Assembly (NCBI GenBank): GCA_019693395.1
Contig: JAAMXP010000445.1
Span: 1 to 64,000 of the forward strand
Source of the DNA: Ettlia oleoabundans
Taxonomy: Eukaryota > Chlorophyta > Chlorophyceae > Chlamydomonadales
Reading direction: 5' to 3'
Length of the DNA: 64,000 nt
The position numbers were made by a program, and so were the translations under genes. Under the pieces are notes generated by a model, which did not search any database, was not told where the DNA came from, and saw nothing but the letters and a program-made list of their open reading frames with translations. Shown piece by piece: positions 49,654 to 61,587 of the stretch; within the stretch, counting starts at the first letter, position 1; every line of letters starts with the position of its first letter.

Positions 49654-50935
49654 TCAGCCTGTGGGTGTGCCTGCAACGCCCTCGCCACACACCACTGGCA
49701 CATTGATGAGGCAGATGTTGCGCCACAGTCGTAGCACGCCCTGCAGGACAGGATAGAAGTCAGCAGCAGCACCAGCTTCGGCACAAAGAAAGGAAAGTCA
49801 GCAGATTCCTCAAAGCAGTGTGCACCGGCTTGGTGGTTGCCAGCAGTGCTGACTCATTGTGATGGTGCCGCAATAGCTATATGATGAGGGGGGAGCGAAA
49901 GAGTCTAACCGCTTTTTTTTCCACCAGCCTGATCACCTGGACCTCAGGAGACACCGCGGGGGGTGGGGCACACGAATCCCAGCACCCAGGCTGTAGCGTG
50001 GCAGAGGTCAGTCGGCAGCAGGCTTGCACCGCCTCCTGAGTAATAGATGCAAGCTGGTCCAAAGAAGTGAGCTGCGAAGCAGGGAGGCAGGCAGGGTTAC
50101 TGACAAACAGACAGGCAGTGAAGGCGACCAAAAACTGCATTGGTTACCTACGCACATCGTTCAGGCGGGCACACAGGCAGCTTGTGGCGGCAGGGAGACA
50201 GCAGCGGAGGGTCACTCAAGGTGCCTGTGCACTCCATGGAGCGCCGAGTTATAACAAGCATCCTTGGCCGGCAGACGTGACCAAAATGGTTGGCCGACCT
50301 CGCAGAATGTGGTCATCGTGGTGGAAAGTAGGCCAGGGTCGGTGCAAGGCCCAGCTCCAGGGCTGGGGGCTGGTGGAGCAGCTACAGCCGGAGCACCGCC
50401 CAGCGGAGCAGTGCCGTCTGTCACGGGCTCCGCTGGCACAGCGGTGGCTCCCGGCGGAGGCGGTGTCGCGGCGTTCCCGCTGGGCAGCTGTCCGAAACCG
50501 GAGAAGTTGCCTTGTATGCCTTGCAGTGCAGCGAGAAGGCCAGTATCGACGGTGTCAATGGCTGGTGGTGGTGCTGATGGTAGTTCAGCTGGTGGTGGTG
50601 GTGGCGGCGGCGGCGGCGATGGTTCCTCCTCTTGTTGCAGCGCCCGGGAGCGGTGGCAGGGTCCCCGCCTGCAGGCCAACACGGTGACCAGTTAAGCACG
50701 GCCACTATCAGACACCCGCGATGTACGGCAGCCTACCAGCTGTTGGCTGCCGTCGGGAGAAGCCGCCTGCTCTGGGTGGCACTGCCTCCAGGGCCTGCAG
50801 GGGGCGCCAAACAGAGCGTCAGACGTGGCGCACCCACTGCCGAGGTGTCCTCTTTTCACACTCACCTGCTGCGGTGCAAGGATATCCCATTGGCCCAAGC
50901 AATAGAGCCATACACAGAGCCACCCAAACTCGCAT
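49654..50935 (-). CDS. Predicted secreted proline- and cysteine-rich protein
   Basis: Unrecognised family; the model rests on splice sites and phases that I chained by eye. The start at 50935 gives a signal peptide (RVWVALCMALLLGPMGYPC). After two introns comes QQEEEPSPPPPPPPPPAEL, a polyproline run typical of algal wall or extracellular linkers, then a Pro/Ala/Gly-rich stretch. The C-terminal part has spaced cysteines: GPCTDPG, TTFCEVG, KDACYNS, VQACCRLTSATLQPGCWDSC, and the last exon RLWRNICLINVPVVCGEGV before TGA 49654-49656. The order C, C, C, CC, CxxxC, C, C faintly resembles plant eight-cysteine folds (lipid transfer or prolamin type), but I would not assign it. A cell-wall or secreted role is inferred only from the leader and composition. 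Exon borders at about 50250 and 49925 are the weakest. Confidence 0.55.
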
Positions 50936-51120
50936 CCTTGGACCCAGCAGGGGCGCACCGATGTGCTTGTAATAGTCAGGGCATATGCTGGCACCAGCAT
51001 AAACCTGATATGTAATGCTGACTTATTACTTCGCCACTTGTGCCGCGCTGGCTCCAGCTGGGTCTCGAGTGGAGTGTGTGCGTGATCTCATTTCATCACG
51101 AGTAAAATTTATGTTAAGGA
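50936..51120. promoter_or_regulatory. Divergent 5' region, Cys-rich gene and small membrane gene
   Basis: Only 185 bases separate the two opposing starts, the shortest divergent spacing in the window. An A/T-rich stretch (GAGTAAAATTTATG) lies just before 51121. Confidence 0.4.
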
Positions 51121-51814
51121 ATGTCCGACCCTCGAGAGAAGCAGTTGGCGCAGGAGTTGGGTGATTGCGTGCTGAACAAGTCCTGGTTCTTCTGTTTAGC
51201 CGGGCTAACGATTGCCGTTCCTCTTGGCGTCAGACAAAAGGTGATCGGGTCCCTTGCCGGGTTCCGGGAGCCCGCACCAACTGTCCCCGCCTGCCCCCTG
51301 CTTGCCCCGCCGCTGCAATAGTGCCACACCTTGTGCCATCCTCTCGATCTCGGTGCATCATGCTTTGCAGAGCTACATGCCCGTTGCATATTGTGGATTG
51401 GCACCTCTCGATCTCGGTGCATCATGCTTTGCAGAGCTACATGCCCGTTGCATATTGTGGATTGGCAGGCACGCTAGTAGACCTTGTTTATGGTGGGTCC
51501 ACGTGCAGCATCCCTGCCGCTGCCTTTGCAAGCTGTGTAGTCGCCGCAGACCATCATCAGCTTGCTGACCCACTACTGACACTTGCCTCCTCCTTTATGG
51601 CAGCCAATTCACCTGGCCTGCTTGTATGTTACCGCTGTTAAAGTTGACACACGGCGCTGTTCCCATCGGTGTCGCAGGCTTTGACCAGTGCAAAGAGCAG
51701 CGGCAAGCGCTGGAACGCTATTTAGCAAACCGTGAGGTGTTTGGACGGCAGGCTACGAGTTTAGAGGCCCAGCAGCTGGAGAGGCATCTGGACGAGCCGG
51801 GAGGTGGAGATTAG
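51121..51814 (+). CDS. Small membrane protein of unknown function, about 88-residue class
   Basis: Three exons: 51121-51240, 51435-51492, 51678-51814, all phase-consistent, giving about 105 residues. The start is MSDPREKQLAQELGDCVLNK. Two hydrophobic segments follow (SWFFCLAGLTIAVPLGVRQ and MPVAYCGLAGTLVDLVYG), then a charged helix with FDQCKEQRQALERYLANR. The layout (SFW-type first span, Gly-rich second span, conserved Cys and charged tail) recalls OCIA-domain and other small mitochondrial inner-membrane proteins. I cannot make a firm match. Exon 2 and its acceptor are tandemly duplicated (64-base unit), so 51371-51403 is an unused or alternative copy. There is no signal peptide. The gene is divergent from the Cys-rich gene. 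Confidence 0.65.
51340..51467 (+). repeat. Perfect 64-base tandem duplication carrying a splice acceptor and exon start
   Basis: 51340-51403 and 51404-51467 are identical. Each holds the acceptor TGCTTTGCAG and the first 33 bases of exon 2. Only the second copy continues into the rest of the exon and its donor at 51493. Confidence 0.95.
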
Positions 51815-52116
51815 GCAGGACGAAGCATGGATAGAGGGATGTTATTCTGTGTCGACTAAGCTTGTTAACCATCGACAGTGCATGTTTTACATGTGGCAGC
51901 TCGGTATGTGTTTCTCAATTGTTGATTAATATTGTTTTATTTGATGTGCCCAAGAATTGGCTACCACAAGCGCATGCATTACAGGTGTACAGGATATGAA
52001 GGGGGTGGAAATGAGGAACAACTGAGGGAAATTGAGGAACACATGGGGATCGCACCAGAATCTGCCATCAACAGGCAGCCAGCTGATGACATCCGCACTG
52101 ATCCACCCCTTCCACT
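51815..52116. other. Short convergent intergenic region
   Basis: 302 bases between two stop codons. Nothing recognised. Confidence 0.5.
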
Positions 52117-55100
52117 TCAATAAGGGCGGTAATACGAGCCGCTGCTGCCTCCTGGATAACCATACGCGCCGCTGGAAGCAAACCCACCTCCCGGGTGAGC
52201 TCCCGCATACCGCCTGCCGCCGCCGCCCGGGAAACCGCCACTCATGCGACTGGCAAACATGTGGGCGAATAAATCCTCCTCACTGTACCCTGCAAAGCCA
52301 CCCATGCCGCCGCCCTCATTGCTGTGCCCCTGCTGTATTTCATCCAGGCTCCAACCCGCATCGTAACGCCGCCGCTGCTGAGGGTCAGACAGCACTGCAA
52401 ATGCCTCTCCAACCAGCTTGAACTTGGCCTCTGCTGCATCGCGGTCCTCCTCGCTAGCCTGCATCAGCCAGCCAGCCACCTGATTTGTGTCGGACACAGG
52501 ACAGGCAAAGACTAACAGCGTCAGCGGAGCCAACATGAAGCGGGCAGACTCGCTGACTATCAGCCACATAGGCAATGCTTCGGTGCAGAGGGACCCAGTT
52601 AACTAGCCTTGCCGCAGCCGACGGGAACCCGCGCATTTCGCCTGCACAGCAGCAACCAAGCATCACAGGCTAGCGCCAACCCCTCCTACGCCGCCATCTG
52701 TGCGCTCACCTTGTCTGGATGGTACTTCAGCGCTGCCTTGCGATACGCCTTCTTGATGACATCTTCCCCCGCATCTTGCTCAACCTCAAGCACAGCGTAG
52801 TAATCTATCCTCCTGCTTTTCTTCAATGCTAGCCGGGCATCACGCAGCAGTTCTGGCAAGCCTGGACACACAAAATAGCGGGGCGGCAGCCTGAGAAATA
52901 GCAGCGGCGGGAGGTAGGCATCCGTAAGGCCTGCTAGCCTGCAGCCGAAGGCAAGCATTTTGCATCAATGCATGCACAAACATGATCTGATGCGTGCACA
53001 GCCTCTGCACGGTTCTTGCAGAATCTCTGCTGGACACGATCAACAGCAGTGGCAGACAACAGAACACCAACACACCAGGGCGTGTGCAGCGGCTTACGCA
53101 CCCGGATAGTTCTCCTCCATCTCTGCCACCTTCTCCAAGTCGCGCACAGCTGCCTCAAAGTTCTTCAGCTCCTGATGTGCCTGCAACATTGCGAAGGGAA
53201 GAGAAGCGATGCAGGAGGTAAGCAGCACACGGGGACACACCGCCAGACCCCCCAATTCTCCTCCCGCATCCAGCTTTTCTCCGTTGCATGTAGCCCATTA
53301 CAAGATGACACCAGTCCGAGGCCGCTAGCTTGATGATAGTTACTAGCAAGCACAAAGTTTGAGCATGCCCTTAGCTGCTGCGTGCTCAGTATTGGTAAGT
53401 AATAGCTGAAAGACGGGTCGAAAGGCTGAGCTCACCTGCGCTCGCCGCACATAGGCTTTAACATAGGTGGAGTCAAGCTCGATGGCCAGCTCAGCATCAG
53501 CCAACGAGTCTGCATGGCGACCCAGCTTGGCAGCAGCTGCGGCGCGGTTGCACACCACCTGCACAGGAGAGAGATGAGGCCAGATAAGGTCATGCGCGTG
53601 GCTTGAGCAACATGCAATGAGCAGCAGCCCAGTGTTGTGCTTGTGGGACACAGTATTACACCCAATGTTGCGTTGTTTCAAACTTTGAAGTACACATACA
53701 CACGTAGCCCACCCAGCAAGATACCACCGAGTCACCAGCACCCCACCCCACCTGCGCCACAAACTGCGTCCTGAGGTCGGGATCAGCCGTGAGCGAGGCG
53801 CTGTATTGGTCAAACGCCTCCTGGAAGTTCCCCGCTGCAAAGGCGGCATTGCCGCGCTCCTTGCCCCCCGACACCGCCCTCAGGCGCTTGAGCCCTCGCT
53901 GAGCCGGCACGCAGTCGGGATCCCGCCTGCAGAGAGAGCAGGGCAGGGCAGGGCAGCAGCGCATGGTATGACGCAGAAGATCAATTTTCCCAGGAAATGC
54001 GAACGCACTGCCACCTCCTGCTCCTGTTGTTGTGATTGTTGTTTAAAAAGGCATCTTGACTAAAGCTCGACGCCTTGACTAGAATTACAGGTACCATTGG
54101 CGCATACACTTGACCCGATATGCAAGCATTGAGGATGGATAGGGCGGCGCCTCGAGGCCAGCAATAGATGCTTGGTCGCGGTACCGCACCTGAGCGCCTG
54201 CTGGTAGAGCTGCTGCGCCATCTGCAGCAGGCAAATGCCGGCGGCGGCGGCCAGGTCAACCGCCAATAAACTGTAGTGAGTGCCATCTCAGCATTTATAA
54301 AGGCATCAACGGTTAAAGGGGGCAGGCAGGTGGACTCCGCAACCACAACTGCAACCGCCACAAAGGCAAGCAACCAACACAGCCCTTGCAAGGGCCAAAG
54401 CGAGTCGGTTCTTACGTCGTCGCATGCGGTTCAAAGCACCCTACGCCGTGTGCAGATGCGTTGCCACCCCCAAGGAGCGCAAGGCCAGCTACAGTACAAG
54501 CCCACCTGCATGTTCCCGCACAGGTACAGCGCCTGGCTCCTCAGTGCCAGCACCTCCGGCGCATGAGCACTGCCGTGGAGGGACATGTTGCGAGCCTCTG
54601 CCACAGCCTCAGCATGCCTGCAAGGGCAGTAGCAAAACAATTTCAGAAAACCTGTTGCTGGCTTTAGTGCGGGGGTCTTGAGGGTCCCGCAGCGCAATGC
54701 TGGGAAGGAGGGTGGCGTGCTGGGCGCCTGCAGCATATGTATCCTTCTTCCCGTACATGCAGTAAGGTGCAACACATTCGGTTGACCACACCACAGCGCA
54801 CCCCTGCTGTAAAAGCTTCCCAGCAGCATGCAGTCCATGCTGTTGGCAAGGCCAACAGAGAAGCACATGGCGGCAGCAACCCAGCTAGGTCGCCAACCCG
54901 CAAGTCCAACTGCTGCCTATATCAGGACTTTCTGTGGCCTGCCACTTTACATCGGAAGACATTGAGCACACCCACACACCTGCCGCTTGCTATCAAGGAC
55001 TCCACCTTGAGCCGCACAGCAGGCTCAGCAGGTGGTAGGGAGCTGCGGCACGCCGCGTCTGCCAGCACAAACGCGCGCTCCGCCTCGCCCGCTGCTAGCG

Positions 55101-56763
55101 CCTCCTGCCCCGCCAGCACCTTGCGAGCAACTGCGGGTGGAGGCAGAAGGGATGCACTTGAGTTCACCCCTGGGGCAGAAAGGAACACCGTGGGGCAGAA
55201 AATATTGTGGCCATCCAATCAAGCCTGGTAAACAAGAGAAAAGAAGGCATGAAGGTTCACAGTGGCAGAGTGAAAGACGGCTGCTGCCTGAATTATTTGC
55301 CTTTGATTCTCCCCTGCCCACACGGTACAACAATTTGCTAATCAGCCACCCATCAGCCCTCCAGCCAGTCAGGCAGGCACCAGCAGCCTACTCTCACCTA
55401 TCTGGCATCCAACCAACTCCTGCTGCACGCTGGCGTCTAGCTGTACTGCCTGCTTGTACAGCTCCTCAGCCCGCTCCCAATTACCCATCAGCATCTCTGC
55501 CTTGGCTGCGGGCCGAGAGAAGCATTCAAAAGTTGGGAGGAGGTAAAGCTCAGTGCAATGGTAAACACAGTGGAGTGTGCAGCGAGCTTGATAAAAAAGA
55601 GTGTGCTCGAATGCTGCTTAGTGAGCCATATCACACCCAAGTTCTTGTCATGGGTGTAAAACAACAGCTGCAGTGGGGGCGAGAGCTCAGCAGAGAACCG
55701 CAAATCTGTCAAGCAGCCTGGCACGCAGAGCAACAAGTGACGCACCTGCCCGGGCGTAGCCCTTGACGTAGCCTGCATCCAGCTGTACTGCCTGCAAGCT
55801 GTCATGTACTGCCTCAGGATACTGCTTGGCCATGAGGTACGCTGCCGCTCGGTTGCCGTGGTACACCGGAGTGCTTGGACAGAGCTCTAGTGCCGCGGTG
55901 AAGCACCTGACTGCTTCCTCGTAGCGCCCCAGCTTGAAAGCGTCGTTGCCCAGCGCTTTCTGTGCCTCCGCCAGCTGACGTGAAGCACCCTGCAACGAGC
56001 CTGCTGCTCCTGGTGCTGCTGCTGCTCCTCCCGCTTGCATGCATGCGGCAGTGCATGCTGCTGCTGCATCAGACGACTCTGGGGTGGGCGGCGCTGCGCC
56101 GCCACCACTGCTGGGCCTCCCCTTGCCCTTTGTTGCTGCTGCCCCAGCTGCTGCCGCTGCAGGCTGCGCACCCTGGTTCTCGGCTGAGGCAGTAGTGCCC
56201 TCTGTATTGCTGCCTGCTTTCGCTTTGAACAAGCCCTCCTGGAGCTGCTTGTTGTTAGGCTTCAGCTTCAGGCCCTGTGCAAAAGCAGCGCCCGCATCGC
56301 CGCGGCTACCGCGCCCCAGGTGGGCGGTCCCCAGGCGATACCAAGCTGCAATAGGGAGCTTGACATAAGACGCCTAAAGGGAACAGCAATGTCTGTTTTA
56401 CTTTCAACCCAAGTGTTTATGCACAATCACACACAAAAGCGGCATACGGGCGGGCACCACACAAGAGCGGCAGAGCAGCCGCACACCTTTCTCCCAGTCT
56501 GGCTGCAGGGATGCTGCCTCTTGGGCGTGCAAAACTGCTGCATCCCACTGGTTCAGCTTAGTGTGAGCCATAGAGAGATTGGCGTGCAGCTTGGCGGCTT
56601 CCTTGGCGCAGGCTACATGCTCGTCTGCGCTTAGGGCGCTCAACGCCGCAGTGTAGCCTCTAGATGCAGCCGAGTAATCCCCGGCCTGATACGCGAGTTC
56701 TGCCGCGCTCTTCAAAGCCTGCCATCCTGCTGCCTGCTGGGGAGCGCAAGAGTCAGCAGGCAT
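52117..56763 (-). CDS. DNAJC7/TPR2-like co-chaperone (TPR repeats plus J domain)
   Basis: DNAJC7 proteins bind Hsp70 and Hsp90 through TPRs and stimulate Hsp70 through the J domain, moving clients between the two. The start at 56763 opens a first TPR block ([40 protein letters not shown]). An Ala/Gly-rich linker follows, then a second block ([19 protein letters not shown] and [19 protein letters not shown]). More TPRs come in exons near 55130-54960, 54600-54510, 53930-53750 ([20 protein letters not shown]), 53558-53436 ([19 protein letters not shown]) and 53180-53102. The J domain spans exons 52861-52710 and 52458-52117 and reads [30 protein letters not shown] with the essential HPD, and [16 protein letters not shown]. 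The tail is Gly-rich ([14 protein letters not shown]). The domain order TPR then J is diagnostic. Confidence 0.93.
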
Positions 56764-57237
56764 GGCGGTGCAATCACGCAGTTAAAATGCCTTGTGATGA
56801 TTCTGTCTCAGTCCCGGCGGACAAGGGGAACTGTTGTAAGGGTCTGCAGTACGCAAGCGCGCAGTACTCCCTTGGTCTTTGCGCTCCTCGTCTCGTCTTG
56901 GCCGCGACTCATCCATGCCCAGCAAATATTTGTGAAGCAAGCAGCGTGCAACTGGTTTCGGCCGTTCGTCGATATCTCGTGATGCGTGGTGGACACCCGG
57001 TACGCTGAAGATTGGCCGGGGGGCAATCCAATGGCATGAAATTGTATTAGAGCGTGCTAGCCAGTCCCAACACCGCAGGCGGCCCTATTGCACGGTAGCG
57101 GCGCCGCCGTGCAGCGTCAGAGGCAAGGAGCCCCTGCTCTGTTGATCTTGACATAGCCAAATTTCGCCAGTCGTCCACTGCTGGCTGCACTGCCGACCAC
57201 AACCTCCACAACCAGCAGAAAGCCGACCGTCTATCAG
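56764..57237. promoter_or_regulatory. Divergent 5' region, DNAJC7 and DNase II
   Basis: 474 bases separate the DNAJC7 start from the first plausible DNase II start. No element is recognised. Confidence 0.35.
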
Positions 57238-60200
57238 CCATGCCATGCAACCTGCCCACAGAGCAGCCAGCAGCTGGAGGTGAGGCCGGCAAATGGCACG
57301 GCCACACCAGCCACCTCAGCAACTGCCTCCCCCCTACCTGGGTGCTCAGCTAGCTGAGTTGGCACTGGGGAGGGCTGCACAGCTAAATGGTGTGTTGCTC
57401 TGAAGCCTCCAGGCTCCATCCGCCTGCTGCTGGTGGATGGCTCATCAGCCGGCGACAGCTGGCAGGAGGAAGACAGCCATGCCTGCTGGAAAGCAAGCTG
57501 CTGAAGCAGGTGTGGTGAGTGAAAGTATGTTCCGGCTGTTGTCCTGCCCTGCAGTGTCAAACTGGTGACGTATCTTGAGCTGCACATTGCCCTGCCCCGC
57601 TACACTTCGCTTCACGCGGTCCACTGGAGCAAGTTTTGCTTGATTCAAGGCGTCCAGCGCGATCCCATCCAGACCATGAGGCAGTTCGCCTTCTACAGCG
57701 ATAACCCGTCACACTCAGCCATTTCACTCGGGCATTTCACACTACCATACCTTCCGTGCGCAGGGGTTTACTGGGTTTGCCTGCTACAACGACGAGCCCC
57801 CAGAAGCCTCGGGAGCACGCGGCGGCATCACCTTTGGCCACTGCAAGGGCATTCTTGCCTGGAGCCCCGAACGGCTGGGCTGGTTGGTACACTCAGTGCC
57901 CGGCTGGCCCCAGGGATATGACTTGGCACAGCTGCCGCCGGTGGTGTCCAGCAGCATGCCTTGTGGGCAGAGCTTCATCTGGCTCAGCTTCAAACGCACA
58001 CCAGAGCTGACACGGCACATCTGCGGTGTGTGGACGCCGCTCTGTGTGGTGCTTGCAGGGTGTGGGCTGTAATTTGCGGTTGGTGGGGCCAGTGCAGGCA
58101 GTTCTTGCGGTGCACGGGACTGGGCCCACTGTTCCTAATCCAGTTTGGCCGCTGCCAGGCAGCTGTGGGGGCGTGCTGCAAGGCATCACACATGCAGGGC
58201 TGTCATTTGGTTGTAATCATGCACGAGAGGCATTGGTAGGTTCGCTGACCTTCCTGATACGCCAACTACTGAGTCTCTGCAGCTGAAGTAGCGCCTGCCC
58301 GCACGTCTGCCTGTCTGTGCTGCAGACCAGGTGCAGCTCATGGATGCGTGTGTGTATTCCGTGCGGGTGGTGCGAGGAGGAGCCACACGTGCCCTTCAGG
58401 GAGGACAGGTGGGCCCGCTGCCCGTGGGGTGAGTGCAGTCGCATGCATCCTGCCTGCTGCACCCTGCGTGGGCCTTGGCCAGCTGCAACATGGATGTTCC
58501 CTTTGAGTGATGGCAATCCACATAGTTCCTCCTCATGGCGCTAAAAGTTACGGTTGTTGCACTTGTCGCAATGTGCAGGCTTGGGCAGCACCTACCCAAA
58601 CCCTTCAAGCTTGTGCCACCCTCTCTGGTGGTCCTGGGTACGGGAATTTGGCACCTGGCCAAAGACAAGGCCTGGGGGCATGGCCGCTTGATGGATGGCA
58701 GGTGGGAGGGGCGTGCCAGGGCGGCCAGGATACAGTGGCGGGCAACTGCTCAGCCCGCTTACTAGGGTTCTGCCAATTGGTTGCAACCGGCACCTTTGAA
58801 GACGCTGTTGCCGCTTGCACGCCTTCTGCTGCCAGTTTCCTACCTAGCCGGCTGCCAACACTGTGAGCTTCCCTTTCACCCCCGCTTTGTGTCAGCAGCA
58901 ACAAGACATCTGTGGCTGGTGGCTTGGGAACTGCCTCTTATATGCAAAGGAAGGTTGTCCTCATGCAGGCTCACGGACCTTGATTTCTACGAGGATGGGC
59001 TGGCGCAAACAGAGCCTTTCCGGGGCTTCTGGCACGTACAGGTGTGCCTTGCTTGTTTGCGAAGCCTGGCAGCATTGCCAAATGTCGAGTACCCAGAGCA
59101 CCAGCTTGCACTCAGGCCTTCTGCTGACACTTGGCTATCTACTGGCTTACACAACACATAGATAGCTGATGGTGACCCTGCTGCTGCCACCTGTGCAGAG
59201 CTGGCTGAACGGTGATGTGCGCCCTTTTGGGCGCACAGAGCACTGCAACAACATTCTCCAGGTGGGGGTGGCGATGACTGCCAGGTAGTGCAGTAGCAGC
59301 GGCAACGGTTGGTGAAACCCAGTCTGACAGTACAGGCCACAAAGTGATAAAACATTACACGCCCACCAGCTGTGCAGCTGAACATCATGGCCACTCTGTA
59401 TTTTATTCAACACTCGACTACCTGCCTGAAACCCTGATCTCTCGACGTTCTCCCCTTACCTCCAACCAAGCCCCGCTTGCAGGTGAGGCTACCGGAGGCA
59501 GCACCATACCAGACAATCCGGGATCACGCCAAGTGGGGGTGCATGCCGACAAGAATCTTGTGGTGGTTGGAGAGTTGAACCGCACACAAACGTGAGTGCA
59601 AGTCAGACCGCCACGAACCACAGCTGCACAAATGGCCTGCTGTCAGCTGTTACCAGACAGCTGGCTGACAGCCGACAGCGCGTTGCACCCTAGCCCCAGT
59701 ACCTGCTAGTGGGTGACGTACCGCATCCCGTCCTTCTCACAGGCAAGCCAAGCGAGGTGGCGGCGGCATGGTCATACAGGACCATCGGCTGTGGAAAGCG
59801 CTGGCCTCTGTGATTGTCCAGCTGGGAGCGGAGCACCCGCCACCCCTGCTGCCGCTGCGGAGCGTGGATGAGTTCCACTCTGACGAGATACCTGCCGCTC
59901 CTACGCCTGTTGCATCAGCTACTGCTGCTACTGCTGCCTCTGATGCTCGTCGGCAACACATGCAGCAGCGTCACGCAGCCAACAGAAGGCCAGGCAGGGT
60001 TGCCACAGTAGCAGGCGGCAGCGGCAGAAGGCAAGTGAGCACCGCTGCCGTGAGTGGTGGGCATGTAGCGGCAGTCAGCCAGACCCCCATCATGGCTGAT
60101 GACGGCAGGGGAGGGAATGTTGCGACAGCTGACACTGCCAGCAGCAATCCTGGGTCTGTTATCTTCAGTGCCAGCAGCCCCAGCAGCAGCTGCAAAGGAT

Positions 60201-61100
60201 GCCGCTGCAAAGACCAGTGGAAGTTAGCACGGCCGGTGCGGGTGCAGGCGAGCGGGGCAGCCATGCTCGCTGCAGTGCAGCTGCAAGGGGCAGTGTGCCT
60301 ACAGTTCAAATAGTTTGCAGATGGCAGTGCCCTTGGGCACATTGACCGATGCAGCAGTGTCAGCTCGGAGCCATGCAGCTGAGCACATAGCTGAAACTGG
60401 TGTTGAAGAAGCTTCCCAACCACAGACAGATGGCGTAGCACTTGAGCCGCCTGCCAGCACTGCAGATGCACAAGCAGATCCCCAGCCCCCGCCACTCAGT
60501 CAGCTGCAGGCCGCGATTGCGGCAGCCGCCTCGATACTGGCCCATGCAGCAACGGAAGTGCTGCCGTTCATGCGGCGCCAGGTGGGGCAAATGACAGCGA
60601 CAGGTGCAGCCGAAAAAGCCGAGAAAGTGCATAGTTCTCGAGTAGCATTGGACCCAGCAGTTAATGGCGAGAAGGCAGCAGTAGATGGCAATCTCGAAGG
60701 AGTTGCTACCCCTGTTGCTGCGCCGGCCACGGAGCCAGTGCCACTTGCGAACGCTTTGCAATTGGTCAGCTCAGAGCAAGAGGGTTTGGCTGCTGGAGAG
60801 GGTGCTGCTGAAGTTGAACCTCTCGTCAAGGGCGATGCAGCGGTGACAGAAGATAGAGGCATTCACACTGCAGCGATCAGTTCAAATAGCAACAGCAGCA
60901 CTGCCGCTGGCAGCGGTGGTGGGAAGCGGCTTGATGGCCAGCAAGAGGCCGAGGGTGGGGAGCCCACGCATTGCACATGCAAGAAGGGATGCAAGGACAG
61001 ACGATGCAGATGCAGGAGGGCGAGCTGGCAGTGTGGCCCTGCCCGTGCGTGCAGTGGCGAGACAGGACAGTGCAGCAATTGTGTGCCGTTATTGAGCTGA
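57238..61100 (+). CDS. DNase II homologue, frameshifted, with a long tail ending in a Cys cluster
   Basis: DNase II is a lysosomal or secreted acid endonuclease with two HxK-type catalytic motifs. Clear homology starts at 57765: GFTGFACYNDEPPE, then GHCKGILAWSPERLGWLVHS (first catalytic His), GQSFIWLSFKRTPE and VYSVRVVRG. Later exons read GTGIWHLAKDKAWGHGRLMD, SWLNGDVRPFG and APYQTIRDHAKWG (second His), then DKNLVVVGELNRTQTQAKRG and GGGMVIQDHRLWKALASVIV. In the DHAKW exon a run of five G (59535-59539) puts KWG and VHADKNLVVV in different frames, so one base is missing. The N terminus (57238-57700) does not align well. After the DNase core, a Ser/Ala-rich tail, through an intron of about 60236-60318, reaches a second open block ending CTCKKGCKDRRCRCRRA and GQCSNC. 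That block could be a separate gene starting at 60319. Confidence 0.78.
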
Positions 61101-61587
61101 AGTTGTTGCAATATGACCACACAATTTACTTTGTTATGTTCCTCCTTTCAGCGGCCAGCAGGCAGTACCGAGTCAGCAGATCAGTAAGGGAAGAATGGTT
61201 GACACAGGTGTTGGAAAATGTTACACGTTACAACAGTGTTACACAGTTATTGTGGGCACCACGTAGGCTGGCTGATACAGGGCAGATCAGTGATCACAAG
61301 TGCAAACACAAGGTGCGCAGGGTGCCAGAAAGTGTTGCTGGCACATGGCAGCCACACTGGACAGGCACGCAACACCGAGCTGATGCAGCCGCCATGCTAG
61401 GCCCAGTCCAGTAGCAACTGCCGCTACTAGTATGCAGACGCTCTTGCGCAGCTGTCACTGGGTGCGCTACAGCTGGTCCAGCTGCACAGGTGGTACAGTA
61501 TACTGCGCCAGCTGATGCACTACACGGTTTAGAACTGGTTAAGGACTACGCTGCCCACAGCTGAGCAGGTCACGCTGCCTTGGTGTG
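61101..61587. other. Convergent intergenic region
   Basis: Contains a short doubled phrase (GTGTGCTACAGCTGGTCCAG and GTGCGCTACAGCTGGTCCAG at about 61462 and 61585). Nothing else is seen. Confidence 0.5.
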
